Counted from the stretch's first letter, positions 1 to 10,023 are shown. The stretch is 11,406 nt of DNA from Allobosea sp. (GCA_021732895.1 JAKFWE010000285.1:1-11406), one strand, 5' to 3'. Numbers and translations: made by a program. Notes: generated by a model not told the origin, from the sequence alone.

Positions 1-620
1 TCTCCGTCGAGATCGGCGCGACCGGTGCGGTGTTCAAGCACCGGTTCGGCGCCTGGACGCAGGAGGCCGAGGCCGAGCTGACCGGCGACATGAGCGTCAA
101 GCTCGGCATCTCGGGCATCGACACGCTGCCGATCAAGACCGGCATGAAGGTCTTTTCGGGCCTGCTCCACGCCTCCGTCGCAGCGCAGACGCTGGCCTTC
201 ACCACCTACAACGCCGTCCTCGCCGGCAGCGCCGACCGCGTTCTGACGGCTGCGGACGCGCAGGCCGGCGGCGAAGGCGACAACGCCCACGGCATGCAGA
301 GCGCCTTCGACAAGGGCATCCAGATCTACGAGGCGGCGATCGCGCTCAGCGCCATCACGGCGGCGGCCGGCTGCGTCATGGCGGCGTTCCAGGCGGTCTG
401 GGCCCGCACCCGTCCGCCGAACCTGCTGACGCCGACGCTCGAGCTCGACATGACCGGGATCAAGCTGCGACATGGTCTCGCCTGCCTCGAGATCAGCCAG
501 GCGGGGATCACCCTTCATGCCGGCCCCGGCATGCCGCTTTCGCTCGGCGGGCTGACCATCAACCAGCACGCGGCCGCCATCAACCACCTGCCGCCGATCC
601 CGCCGCCGCTTCCGGTCTAG
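1..620 (+). CDS. Probable VgrG-like T6SS spike protein, C-terminal part (5' truncated)
   Basis: The reading frame is open from the first complete codon (base 3) to a TAG at 618-620, so the true start lies outside the window; the GTG at 30 is probably internal. About 206 residues are visible. There are two hydrophobic, probably helical stretches (around LLHASVAAQTLAFTTYNAVL and ALSAITAAAGCVMAAFQAVW). Next comes a beta-rich segment with alternating short strands (LELDMTGIKLRHG, LEISQAGITLHAG), then a proline-rich tail ending PPIPPPLPV. Strand repeats of this kind resemble the C-terminal beta-helix extensions of VgrG proteins, and the next gene is a PAAR-like protein that would cap such a spike. 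I see no enzymatic effector motif. The VgrG assignment is inference from this pattern and the neighbour; it could instead be another large T6SS-associated or phage-tail-like protein. Confidence 0.45.
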   Translation, partial: SVEIGATGAVFKHRFGAWTQEAEAELTGDMSVKLGISGIDTLPIKTGMKVFSGLLHASVAAQTLAFTTYNAVLAGSADRVLTAADAQAGGEGDNAHGMQSAFDKGIQIYEAAIALSAITAAAGCVMAAFQAVWARTRPPNLLTPTLELDMTGIKLRHGLACLEISQAGITLHAGPGMPLSLGGLTINQHAAAINHLPPIPPPLPV

Positions 621-644
621 CGGCGCTCAGGAGGACGTTTTCCG

Positions 645-1037
645 ATGCCAGAATTCCTCACCACCGCGACGATGATCGAGTGCACGATGGGCGCCGCTCC
701 GACGCCCTTCATCGCCGATCCGCTTCCGGGCGCGCCGACGGAGAACGGGCTGACCGCCGCCACCATCGTCCAGATGGTCACGGCCAAGAACATCGTGCCG
801 TTCGGAATGTGCAGGAGCCCGGCGAACCCGACCGTCGCCAGCGCCACGGCGGCCGCGCTGGGCGTGCTGACGCCGATGCCCTGCGTGCCGCTGGCGGCCG
901 CTCCCTGGGCCCCGCCCTCGGCCGTCACCAAGCATCTCGGCATTCCGATGGCGACGGCGATGAGCGTCTGCGTCTGCTCCTTCGGCGGCGTGATCAAGGT
1001 GTCGCAGGTCATCCCCGGGGGCGCCAAGACCCTGTGA
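645..1037 (+). CDS. DUF4280 PAAR-like protein
   Basis: A complete 130-residue protein with the DUF4280/PAAR-like pattern. An N-terminal Cys-x-x-Gly element (C13 in IECTMGAAPTPF) is followed by the conserved NIVPFGMCRSPANP block (N49, C56, N61), then PMPCVPLAAAPW (C80, W88), and near the C-terminus CVCSFGGVIKV (C109, C111, G114-G115). Proteins of this family are thought to sharpen the tip of VgrG spikes in type VI secretion or related contractile systems, and the cysteines may bind a metal as in true PAAR tips. The length is typical for a stand-alone tip with no fused toxin domain. The start is well supported by AGGAGG at 629-634, 10 nt before the ATG. It lies 24 bp after the preceding gene on the same strand and is probably co-transcribed with it. 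Confidence 0.85.
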   Translation: MPEFLTTATMIECTMGAAPTPFIADPLPGAPTENGLTAATIVQMVTAKNIVPFGMCRSPANPTVASATAAALGVLTPMPCVPLAAAPWAPPSAVTKHLGIPMATAMSVCVCSFGGVIKVSQVIPGGAKTL

Positions 1038-1332
1038 GCGGACGCCCCGCGAAAGGCGGCGCGGGCCTTCGCTTGGGCGCCGGGCGCGGGCCTCGGATTC
1101 TGCGCCGCCGATGGATCGACGGCCGGTCCCGGCGCGGGAAAATCATCGGTCCGGGCGATTGTTGACGCCCGTTCGTCGCGTCATCGACGGCAAGCCGGAG
1201 ACGCCGCTGACCGACGCGGCGGGCGCGCAGCTGGCGCGCGAACGACCAGTTGCAGGACCAGAAATACGGTCCCCGCAGCCGCCGCCGGCCGCCATGGCGG
1301 CGAGGCCGTGACGGCGCGGCCCGCGCCGGCGT
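1038..1332. other. Intergenic region between convergent genes, no recognisable gene
   Basis: These 295 bp separate the stop of the PAAR-like gene from the stop of the minus-strand cfa-like gene. Short open frames here have arginine- and proline-rich compositions typical of GC-rich non-coding DNA and resemble nothing I know. Two inverted repeats are visible. CCCGCG at 1046-1051 pairs with CGCGGG at 1060-1065 (8-nt loop), just after the PAAR-like gene. The perfect 14-bp palindrome GCCGCCATGGCGGC lies at 1288-1301, just past the cfa-like gene. Neither is followed by a T-run, so they are weak terminator candidates for the two converging transcripts. Confidence 0.4.
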
Positions 1333-2589
1333 TCAGAATCCCTTGGCCTCCAGCACCGCCTCGTCCTCGGTGATGTAGTCGCGCACCACCGGCACGGCGC
1401 TCTTGTGCGGGCCGAGCAGGAGCTGGAAAACCATGTCGCCGCCGATGTCGAAGGAGATCGAGCAGGCGCAGAGATAGAATTCCCACATCCGGGCGAAGCG
1501 CTCGCCCATCATCGCGACCACCTCGGGGCGTTTGGCCATGAAGCGCTCGCGCCAGGCCTCCAGCGTCCAGTGATAGTGCCGGCGCCAGAACTCGCAGTCG
1601 GAGTGCCACAGCCCGGTCTGCTCGACGGCGCCGAACACCTCCGACAGCGCCGGCGCATAGCCGCCGGGAAAGATGTACTTGTCGAAGAACGGGCCGGTGA
1701 AGCCCGGCGGGCCGACGCGGCCGATGCAATGCACCAGCGCGATCCCGTCCGGCGCCAGCAGGTCCCGGATTTTCTCGAAGTATTCGCGGTAATGCGCCAC
1801 GCCGACATGCTCCATCATGCCGACCGAGACGATGCGGTCGAACGAGCCGGTCAGCTCGCGGTAGTCCTTGTTGACGAAGCTCACGGCGTCGCCGACGCCG
1901 GCGGCGTCGGCCCGCGCCTGCGCCGCCGCCATCTGGTCTGGCGAGACGTTGAGGCCGGTCACCGTCGCGCCGCAGGCCTTGGCCAGATAGATCGCGAGCT
2001 CGCCCCAGCCCGAGCCGATGTCGAGAACGCGCATGCCGGGCTCGATCTTCAGCTTGGCGGCGATATGCCGGAGCTTGGCCTTCTGCGCGGCTTCGAGGCC
2101 GACCTCCGGGCTGCGCCAGTAGGCGCAGGAATAGGTCATCGTCTCGTCGAGCCAGAGCCGGTAGAACGCCGTCGGGATGTCGTAGTGGTGCTTGACCTTC
2201 CTGCCGGCCGCGCCGAGCGGATTGTGCATCCGGAAGCGGCGGATGCGGAAGCGGACATCGCGGATCACCCTCTGGATCGGGTGCTTGCGCAGCTCCTTGC
2301 GCTGCATCCAGAACAGGCTGAGCAGATCATGGATCGAGGAGCCGTCCTCGAAATCGATCCGGCCGTCCATGTAGCCTTCGGCCATGGCGAGTTCCGGATT
2401 GAGGAAGATCTCGCGCTCGATCCTGTCGTCGTGGAAGCGCACGGTGACGGCGGGCGCGGTCTTCATCTGGCCCGCGAACCGGATTTCGGCCGGCCCGGAA
2501 CCGAACACGTGGCGCTGGTCGTCGGGCGTGATCACCGTCAGGCGGCCCAGCCTGACGAAGCGTTTCAGCAGTTTGGGCAGGAGCAGCAT
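1333..2589 (-). CDS. cfa: Cyclopropane-fatty-acyl-phospholipid synthase family methyltransferase
   Basis: This 418-residue SAM-dependent enzyme of the CFA synthase family transfers a methylene group to double bonds of unsaturated phospholipid acyl chains at the inner membrane. The N-terminal domain (about 1-125) precedes the methyltransferase core with motif I VLDIGSGWGEL (188-198). Residues matching the E. coli catalytic and bicarbonate-binding set are present: C155 in MTYSCAYW, E260 in MMEHVG, H288 and I290 in HCIG, and Y339 in HYHWTLEAW. The enzyme therefore looks active. Length is slightly above E. coli Cfa (382). The ATG at 2589 is preceded by GGGGA about 6 nt upstream. It is the third gene of a minus-strand run but sits 118 bp after ccdA, so it may have its own promoter. 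Alphaproteobacteria often carry several family members, so the exact product (cyclopropane or another methylated lipid) is not certain. Confidence 0.92.
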   Translation of the reverse strand: MLLLPKLLKRFVRLGRLTVITPDDQRHVFGSGPAEIRFAGQMKTAPAVTVRFHDDRIEREIFLNPELAMAEGYMDGRIDFEDGSSIHDLLSLFWMQRKELRKHPIQRVIRDVRFRIRRFRMHNPLGAAGRKVKHHYDIPTAFYRLWLDETMTYSCAYWRSPEVGLEAAQKAKLRHIAAKLKIEPGMRVLDIGSGWGELAIYLAKACGATVTGLNVSPDQMAAAQARADAAGVGDAVSFVNKDYRELTGSFDRIVSVGMMEHVGVAHYREYFEKIRDLLAPDGIALVHCIGRVGPPGFTGPFFDKYIFPGGYAPALSEVFGAVEQTGLWHSDCEFWRRHYHWTLEAWRERFMAKRPEVVAMMGERFARMWEFYLCACSISFDIGGDMVFQLLLGPHKSAVPVVRDYITEDEAVLEAKGF

Positions 2590-2667
2590 GCATGGTCCCC
2601 GGACGAGCGGCCGAACTTAGGCCGACCGCACGCCTCGGCGAAAGCCCGCCCCTGCGCAAATTCGCCC

Positions 2668-2695
2668 GGCGAGACGGCTGGCGGCGAGACGGCTG
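2668..2695. repeat. 13-bp direct repeat upstream of cfa
   Basis: GGCGAGACGGCTG occurs at 2668-2680 and again at 2683-2695, a 15-bp period with a GC spacer. It lies in the 118 bp between the ccdA stop and the cfa start. It could be a recent slippage duplication or a pair of helically phased-off binding sites; nothing in the sequence decides between these. Confidence 0.6.
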
Positions 2696-2707
2696 ACGGA
2701 TTGCGCC

Positions 2708-3424
2708 TCAAAAGCGCGTCGTGAGCTGCGTCAGCCACGCCGGCGAGAGCTCGACCATGACCGCCTCGACGCGCTTGTCGAGCCCGGTCGCGATCATCAG
2801 CCCGGTCGCGATCAGCACCGCGCCCATCACGATCTTGGAGCGCTGACCGGCCGCCATCATCCGCCCGCGCCAGCGCAGCATTGCCTCGCGCGAGACTAGC
2901 CCGAGCACGAGGAGCGGCAGCGCCGCGCCCACTCCGAACACGGCCATCGTCAGCGCCACCTGGCCGAGATTCTCGCCCTGCGCCGCCAGCACCGAGGCCG
3001 CGCCGAGCGTCGGCCCGACGCAGGGGCTCCAGACCGCGCCGAGCAGCAGGCCGACAGCGAACTGCCCCGAGAGCCCCGAGCCCGACATGCCGCCGAAACG
3101 CTGCTCCGCCCAGTTGCCGACCGGGCCGGCGGCGAGCGCGACCTGCGCCTGCAGGCGCGGCAGCACCAGCACGAGCCCGATCAGCATCAGGACGATCGCG
3201 GCGGCCAGCCGGAAGACGCCGCCGTCGAGCCCGATCGAGAAGCCGATCGTGGCGATGAACAGCCCGATCGCGACGAAGGACAGGGCCAGCCCGGCGGCGA
3301 GCGCCACCGGCCCGAGCCGGTGCTGCGACAGGGCCGTGCCGAGCACGATTGGCAGCAGCGGCAGGACGCAGGGCGACAGCGTCGAGAGCAGGCCGGCGAG
3401 AAACGCCAGCGCGGCGGTCCCCAT
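2708..3424 (-). CDS. ccdA: CcdA/DsbD-type cytochrome c biogenesis membrane protein
   Basis: This 238-residue polytopic inner-membrane protein belongs to the DsbD transmembrane/CcdA family. The family passes reducing equivalents from cytoplasmic thioredoxin through a membrane cysteine pair to periplasmic thioredoxin-like partners. The two signature motifs are both present: LSTLSPCVLPLLP (C19) and GAVWSPCVGPTLG (C135). About six hydrophobic segments are visible, near residues 5-30, 40-62, 70-90, 120-148, 155-177 and 198-215. The frame is open further upstream, but the family N-terminus begins at MGTAALAFLAG. That places the start at 3424, 5 bp after the stop of the thioredoxin-like gene, so the two are very likely co-transcribed and form a functional pair. 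An 18-bp tandem duplication encodes the last membrane segment (LIATGLMIATGL). Confidence 0.9.
   Translation of the reverse strand: MGTAALAFLAGLLSTLSPCVLPLLPIVLGTALSQHRLGPVALAAGLALSFVAIGLFIATIGFSIGLDGGVFRLAAAIVLMLIGLVLVLPRLQAQVALAAGPVGNWAEQRFGGMSGSGLSGQFAVGLLLGAVWSPCVGPTLGAASVLAAQGENLGQVALTMAVFGVGAALPLLVLGLVSREAMLRWRGRMMAAGQRSKIVMGAVLIATGLMIATGLDKRVEAVMVELSPAWLTQLTTRF
2781..2816. repeat. 18-bp in-frame tandem duplication inside ccdA
   Basis: AGCCCGGTCGCGATCATC (2781-2798) is followed directly by AGCCCGGTCGCGATCAGC (2799-2816), with 17 of 18 bases identical. On the coding strand it repeats six codons and gives the doubled ATGL pattern in LIATGLMIATGL, in the last hydrophobic segment of the protein. 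The copies are nearly identical at the DNA level, which favours a duplication over chance. Confidence 0.75.
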
Positions 3425-3429
3425 CGGCT

Positions 3430-3825
3430 TCAGACGCTCTTCTTGAGCAGCGCCTCGATCGACGCCGCATTGGTGTCGCCGACCGAACGACCCGCCTCCT
3501 GCTTGCCTTTGAACACGATCAGCGTGCTCTGCGACTGCGCCCTGAGTTGCCGGAGGATGTCCTTCTGGCTGTCGAAATCGACCTCGAACGCCATGATGCC
3601 GGCGAATTCGGGCTTGGCCCCGAGCGTGGCCAGGATCGGCTTCTGGACCTTGCAGGTCGGGCACCAGGGCGCGCTGATTTCGATGAGGATCGGCTTGCCG
3701 GCCGCCTGCGCCGCGGCGAAGGCCTTGGCGTCGAACGGCTTGAAGGAGAAGGCGAAGGCCGGCAGGGCGGGGGCGGCCCCGGCGAGGGCGAGGCCGGCCA
3801 GCACGAGGCGACGCGTCAAGGTCAT
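3430..3825 (-). CDS. Exported thioredoxin-like protein (periplasmic partner of CcdA)
   Basis: A 131-residue thioredoxin-fold protein. Residues 1-25 form a signal peptide with a twin-arginine-like start (TRRLVLAG), a hydrophobic core and a probable cleavage after ALPAFA. The redox site is WCPTCK (C55, C58) after a core strand PILIEISAP. The usual cis-proline before the fourth strand is replaced by serine (S100 in QSQSTLIVFKG). The C-terminal part, GRSVGDTNAASIEALL, fits the end of the fold. The frame extends to an ATG at 3843, but AGGAG at 3832-3836, 6 nt before the ATG at 3825, supports the shorter form with a clean signal peptide. It lies 5 bp upstream of ccdA. Its likely job is periplasmic thiol reduction, for example in cytochrome c maturation or repair of oxidised proteins; the target is unknown. 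Confidence 0.87.
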   Translation of the reverse strand: MTLTRRLVLAGLALAGAAPALPAFAFSFKPFDAKAFAAAQAAGKPILIEISAPWCPTCKVQKPILATLGAKPEFAGIMAFEVDFDSQKDILRQLRAQSQSTLIVFKGKQEAGRSVGDTNAASIEALLKKSV

Positions 3826-3831
3826 GGGAAG

Positions 3832-3836
3832 CTCCT
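3832..3836 (-). promoter_or_regulatory. Ribosome binding site of the thioredoxin-like gene
   Basis: AGGAG on the minus strand lies 6 nt before the ATG at 3825. It selects this start over the in-frame ATG at 3843, which would place the site inside the coding sequence and add six residues ahead of the signal peptide. Confidence 0.7.
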
Positions 3837-4046
3837 GGGGCATGGATCGGTTGTGATCGCGGCGTCCTGTCTAGGCTGCGCCGCGACGACAGCAAACTGA
3901 CGTCCCGGCCGATCCGCTTCACGATTCTGTGCTGCCGCGATCGCGCGAACGTCCGGACGGCTCCGGTTTTCCTTCAAGCCGAACTCGGATAGAGCGTCGC
4001 GCCGGGCGGCGGCTGGCGCCGGCCCTTCAACCGGACGACGCGAAGC

Positions 4047-4739
4047 ATGTCCTGGCGCGATTTCTGGAACGGCGAGCACGCGATCTATGTCTCGCCCCGC
4101 CACAAGGCGCTGCACTACCGGCGGATCGCGAAGGACATCGTTTCCCAGATTCCCTCGCCCGACGCCGCCGTTCTCGATGTCGGCTGCGGCGAGGCGCTGA
4201 GCGCCGATCTCGTCGCCCGCGCCTGCGGAAAACTTTATCTCTGCGAAGCCGCGCCGAACGTGCGCGAGAAGCTCCGCGCCATGTTCGGCCATCTCGGCAA
4301 CGTCGCCGTCATGTCCTCCGAGGAGGTCGAGGCGCTTCCGGACGCCGCGCTCGACCTCGTCGTCGCCAATTCGCTGATCCAGTATCTCGGGCGCGACGAA
4401 CTCGCCGCGCTGTTGCGGCTCTGGAAGGCGAAGCTCAGGCCCGGCGGGCGTCTCGTCCTCGCCGACGTCATCCCGCCCGATGTCAGCCCGCTGACCGACG
4501 CCTCGCAGTTGCTGGCCTTCGGCTGGCGCGGCGGGTTTCTGGGCGCGGCGCTGGCCGGCCTCGTTCGCACCGCCTTCTCCGACTATCGCAAGCTCAGGGC
4601 GCAGTATGGGCTTTCGACTCACACGGCCGAGGGGATCACGGCGCTGATCGCGCAGGCGGGGTTCGAGGCGATCGAGCGCGTGCCGAACTTCGGGCATAAT
4701 CCACAGCGGATGGCGTTCAGGGCGCGGCGGGAGGGGTGA
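4047..4739 (+). CDS. Class I SAM-dependent methyltransferase
   Basis: A complete 230-residue protein with a Rossmann-type methyltransferase fold. Motif I is VLDVGCGEAL (42-51). The acidic residue ending strand two is E67 in LYLCEAAP. The motif IV region is DLVVANSLIQYL (103-114), and the post-core strand is LRPGGRLVLADV (130-141). The C-terminal part contains a hydrophobic stretch (QLLAFGWRGGFLGAALAGLV, 154-173), which may sit over the substrate pocket or touch a membrane. The substrate cannot be read from the sequence. There is no strong Shine-Dalgarno sequence, but the N-terminus MSWRDFWNGEHAIYVSPRH looks natural. It is divergent from the thioredoxin-like gene (221 bp between starts) and ends only 6 bp from the stop of the gtrA-like gene, which reads toward it. 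Confidence 0.8.
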   Translation: MSWRDFWNGEHAIYVSPRHKALHYRRIAKDIVSQIPSPDAAVLDVGCGEALSADLVARACGKLYLCEAAPNVREKLRAMFGHLGNVAVMSSEEVEALPDAALDLVVANSLIQYLGRDELAALLRLWKAKLRPGGRLVLADVIPPDVSPLTDASQLLAFGWRGGFLGAALAGLVRTAFSDYRKLRAQYGLSTHTAEGITALIAQAGFEAIERVPNFGHNPQRMAFRARREG

Positions 4740-4745
4740 TCCGTC

Positions 4746-5150
4746 TCAGCCCGCCCGATCCGCGAAACTGAAGAACTTGTGCCCCAGAAACGAGAACACC
4801 ATCACGATGCCCGTGGTGACGACCTGCATCGGCAGATAAGGCAGCCCGGCGCGGGCCACGAAGAGATGCATCAGAAGCCCGGTAAGCACGAAGCCGCCGG
4901 CCGCGATCAGGGCGAAGCGCCAGCCGGCCTGCGCATGGCTGCGGGTGGCCTCGAACGTCAGCCAGCGGTTCAGCGAATACGACACCACCGCGCCGAGCAC
5001 GAACCCCGCCAGCGTCGCCGGCACGGGATCGACCGCCGCCAGTTCGACAAGGCCGATCAGCGTGGCGTAATGCGCCACGGCAGTGATGCCGCCTGCAATC
5101 ACATAGGCGATGAGTTGGCGCGATTGGCGCGGATGGCGGCGAAGCGGCAT
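4746..5150 (-). CDS. GtrA-family membrane protein
   Basis: A 134-residue protein with four predicted membrane helices, at about 12-34, 41-59, 78-98 and 108-128. The two half-repeats end in the family pattern: SLNRWLTF (59-66) after helix 2 and FLGHKFFSF (121-129) after helix 4. GtrA proteins are thought to move lipid-linked sugars across the inner membrane or to support glycosylation of surface polysaccharides; no glycosyltransferase partner is adjacent here. The frame is open to 5276, but the extra 42 residues are arginine- and glycine-rich and unlike the family, so the ATG at 5150 (MPLRRHPRQSRQLIAYV) is preferred. The ribosome binding site is weak, and a hairpin overlaps the leader. The gene is divergent from carB. 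Confidence 0.85.
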   Translation of the reverse strand: MPLRRHPRQSRQLIAYVIAGGITAVAHYATLIGLVELAAVDPVPATLAGFVLGAVVSYSLNRWLTFEATRSHAQAGWRFALIAAGGFVLTGLLMHLFVARAGLPYLPMQVVTTGIVMVFSFLGHKFFSFADRAG

Positions 5151-5151
5151 G

Positions 5152-5167
5152 GGCGCTCTATAGCGCC
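5152..5167 (-). repeat. Inverted repeat directly upstream of the gtrA-like start
   Basis: GGCGCT (5152-5157) and AGCGCC (5162-5167) form a perfect 6-bp stem with a 4-nt loop. On the minus strand it ends one base before the ATG at 5150 and covers the place where a ribosome binding site would be. The loop also makes a TATAGA hexamer 6 nt before the ATG, which could act as a -10 element for a leaderless transcript. Both readings are speculative. Confidence 0.5.
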
Positions 5168-5386
5168 ATCGCCCCAATGAAGCCTGAACGAAACGCGGAT
5201 CGCCCATGACCGGGGGCGACCTGTGCGCATGCCCATGGCAGGCACGCTTTCCGCTTCCCCCCGCCGCCCCGCCCATCTATAGCGACGGCTTAGCATTTCA
5301 TCCGGCGCGTGCCTGGCCTCCGTTCGCTCGACCGGACGAGGGCCGCGCGCGCCCGCAGGATACTCGCGAGAGACTGGCCGCACCCC

Positions 5387-8749
<3,363 letters not shown>

Positions 8750-8866
8750 AATCGGCCGAGCGCTGGGGGTCGCGTTCACGCAGACAAGAAACGATCGAAA
8801 GCAGCGACGCAGGCAGCGCTCGACGCCGCCGGCGCCTCAGCGCTTTCGGAAATTCGGGACGGGACG

Positions 8867-9340
8867 ATGGAAAAGGTGCCAATGACGGCGGGCGGGTTCT
8901 CCGCTCTCGAGGACGAGTTGAGGCAGCGCCAGCAGGTCGAGCGGCAGCGCATCATCCAGGCGATCTCCGAGGCGCGCGCGCTCGGCGATCTCTCCGAGAA
9001 CGCCGAGTATCACGCCGCCAAGGAGGCCCAGTCGCTTAACGAGGGCCGCATCATGGAGCTGGAATCGCTGATCGGTCGCGCCGACATCATCGACATCTCC
9101 AAGCTGGGCGGCGACACGATCAAGTTCGGCGCCACGGTCAAGCTGATCGACGACGACACCGAGGAAGAGAAGAGCTACCAGATCGTCGGCGAGCCCGAGT
9201 CCGACGTGCGTTCGGGCAAGGTCTCGGTCGGCTCGCCGATCGCACGCGCGCTGATCGGCAAGAAGGTCGGCGATTCCGTGCAGGTCAACACGCCCGGCGG
9301 CGGCAAGTCCTACGAGGTCGTCAGCGTCGTCTTCCGCTGA
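8867..9340 (+). CDS. greA: Transcription elongation factor GreA
   Basis: A complete 157-residue protein (E. coli GreA is 158). GreA enters the RNA polymerase secondary channel and stimulates cleavage of backtracked RNA so that elongation can resume. The N-terminal coiled coil (about 12-75) carries the tip motif GDLSENAEYHAAKE, with D41 and E44 matching the catalytic acidic pair. The C-terminal FKBP-like domain (about 80-157) includes IVGEPESD and SVGSPIARALIGKKVGD, both typical of the family. The ATG at 8867 gives the expected MEKVPMT start and is preceded by the purine-rich GGGACGGGACG. The 117 bp after carB contain no clear terminator, so read-through from carB is possible. The carB-greA order is known from other alphaproteobacteria. 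Confidence 0.97.
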   Translation: MEKVPMTAGGFSALEDELRQRQQVERQRIIQAISEARALGDLSENAEYHAAKEAQSLNEGRIMELESLIGRADIIDISKLGGDTIKFGATVKLIDDDTEEEKSYQIVGEPESDVRSGKVSVGSPIARALIGKKVGDSVQVNTPGGGKSYEVVSVVFR

Positions 9341-9469
9341 TTCCGGCCGCCGCGCAGCCCCCCGGCGGAGGCGTGTCCCGGCCGCGCACGATCGCGCGAG
9401 GCGCCTCATCGGCAATATGGCGGGCTCCGTAACCGCTGCTATCTATTCGCCGGAAACCGGAGTCACGCC

Positions 9470-9982
9470 ATGAAAACCCGTCGCGCCGTTCTCGCCGCCT
9501 CGCTGGCGGCTTTCGCTTCGATCACCGCCCTGCCCTTCGCCGCGACCGCGGCGCGCGCCCAGTCGGCGCCGATCGGCGCGATCCGCGTCGATGTCTCGCC
9601 TCTGGTGGCCAAGGGCTGGGGCGAGACCGCCGGCGCCGTCAGGATTGGCATGGAGCGGGCTCTGGCGGACGCGTTCGGAGCCGCATACCAGCCCGGCCGC
9701 GGGCCCGTGCTGCTGGTCAAGGTGCGCGGCATCTTCATGGCGAGCTATGCCGGAGGCGGCGGCGGCGGAGCCTTCGGCGGCGGCGGCTCCAGCAATGACA
9801 GCCTCGACAGCGAGACGACGCTGCTCGGCCCCGGAAATCGCGTCATCGGAACCTGGCCGATCCTGTCGACGATTTCGTCGGGTTCCGGCGGGGCCTGGTA
9901 TCTGCCGGATGTCGATCAGCGCCGCATCGCCGCGCTGATCGAGAACAACGCGCTCTGGATCAGGCGCTATGTCGGCAGGTGA
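9470..9982 (+). CDS. Exported protein of unknown function with a glycine-rich loop
   Basis: A complete 170-residue protein I do not recognise. Residues 1-30 form a signal peptide (MKTRRAVLAAS, hydrophobic core, cleavage probably after TAARA); TRRAVLA weakly resembles a twin-arginine motif. The mature part starts with QSAPIGAIRVDVSPLVAKGW, followed by a probable helix (VRIGMERALADAF) and a beta strand (PVLLVKVRGIFM). A glycine/serine-rich stretch at 95-108 comes next. The end, YLPDVDQRRIAALIENNALWIRRYV, contains a probable C-terminal helix. The alternation of strand and helix suggests a small periplasmic alpha/beta domain. The start is supported by CGGAG at 9458-9462, 7 nt before the ATG. It follows greA by 129 bp and converges on the Lrp-type gene. 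There are no cysteines in the mature part and no lipobox. Confidence 0.8.
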   Translation: MKTRRAVLAASLAAFASITALPFAATAARAQSAPIGAIRVDVSPLVAKGWGETAGAVRIGMERALADAFGAAYQPGRGPVLLVKVRGIFMASYAGGGGGGAFGGGGSSNDSLDSETTLLGPGNRVIGTWPILSTISSGSGGAWYLPDVDQRRIAALIENNALWIRRYVGR

Positions 9983-9983
9983 C

Positions 9984-10023
9984 GACGCCGCGCCACGAGA
10001 CGAGCGCATCGGCGCCGGGCGTC
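9984..10023. terminator. Candidate bidirectional terminator hairpin
   Basis: GACGCC (9984-9989) plus GCGCC (9990-9994) pairs with GGCGC (10011-10015) and GGCGTC (10018-10023). This gives an 11-bp stem with a 2-nt bulge and a 16-nt loop. It fills the 39 bp between the stop of the exported-protein gene and the stop of the convergent Lrp-type gene and overlaps the latter stop codon. No T-run follows on either strand, so intrinsic termination would be inefficient or would need Rho. Confidence 0.35.

Noticed and set aside
1111..1311. Possible 66-codon gene after the PAAR-like gene (T6SS effector or immunity candidate)
   Set aside because: It has no Shine-Dalgarno sequence and a Pro/Arg/Ala-rich composition with a low-complexity end, and it overlaps palindromic GC-rich DNA.
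1405..2724. 439-codon plus-strand frame antisense to the cfa-like gene
   Set aside because: It is the complement of a gene with intact catalytic motifs; its composition is typical of a shadow frame.
3868..3895. TTGCTG, 16 nt, TAGACA on the minus strand as a promoter for the thioredoxin-like gene
   Set aside because: The position is suitable, but only half of each hexamer matches the consensus. In DNA this GC-rich such matches are weak evidence, so it is not annotated as a promoter.
9347..9368. CCGCCG/CGGCGG stem after greA as a terminator
   Set aside because: The stem is only 6 bp with a 10-nt loop and no T-run; similar stems arise by chance throughout this GC-rich window.
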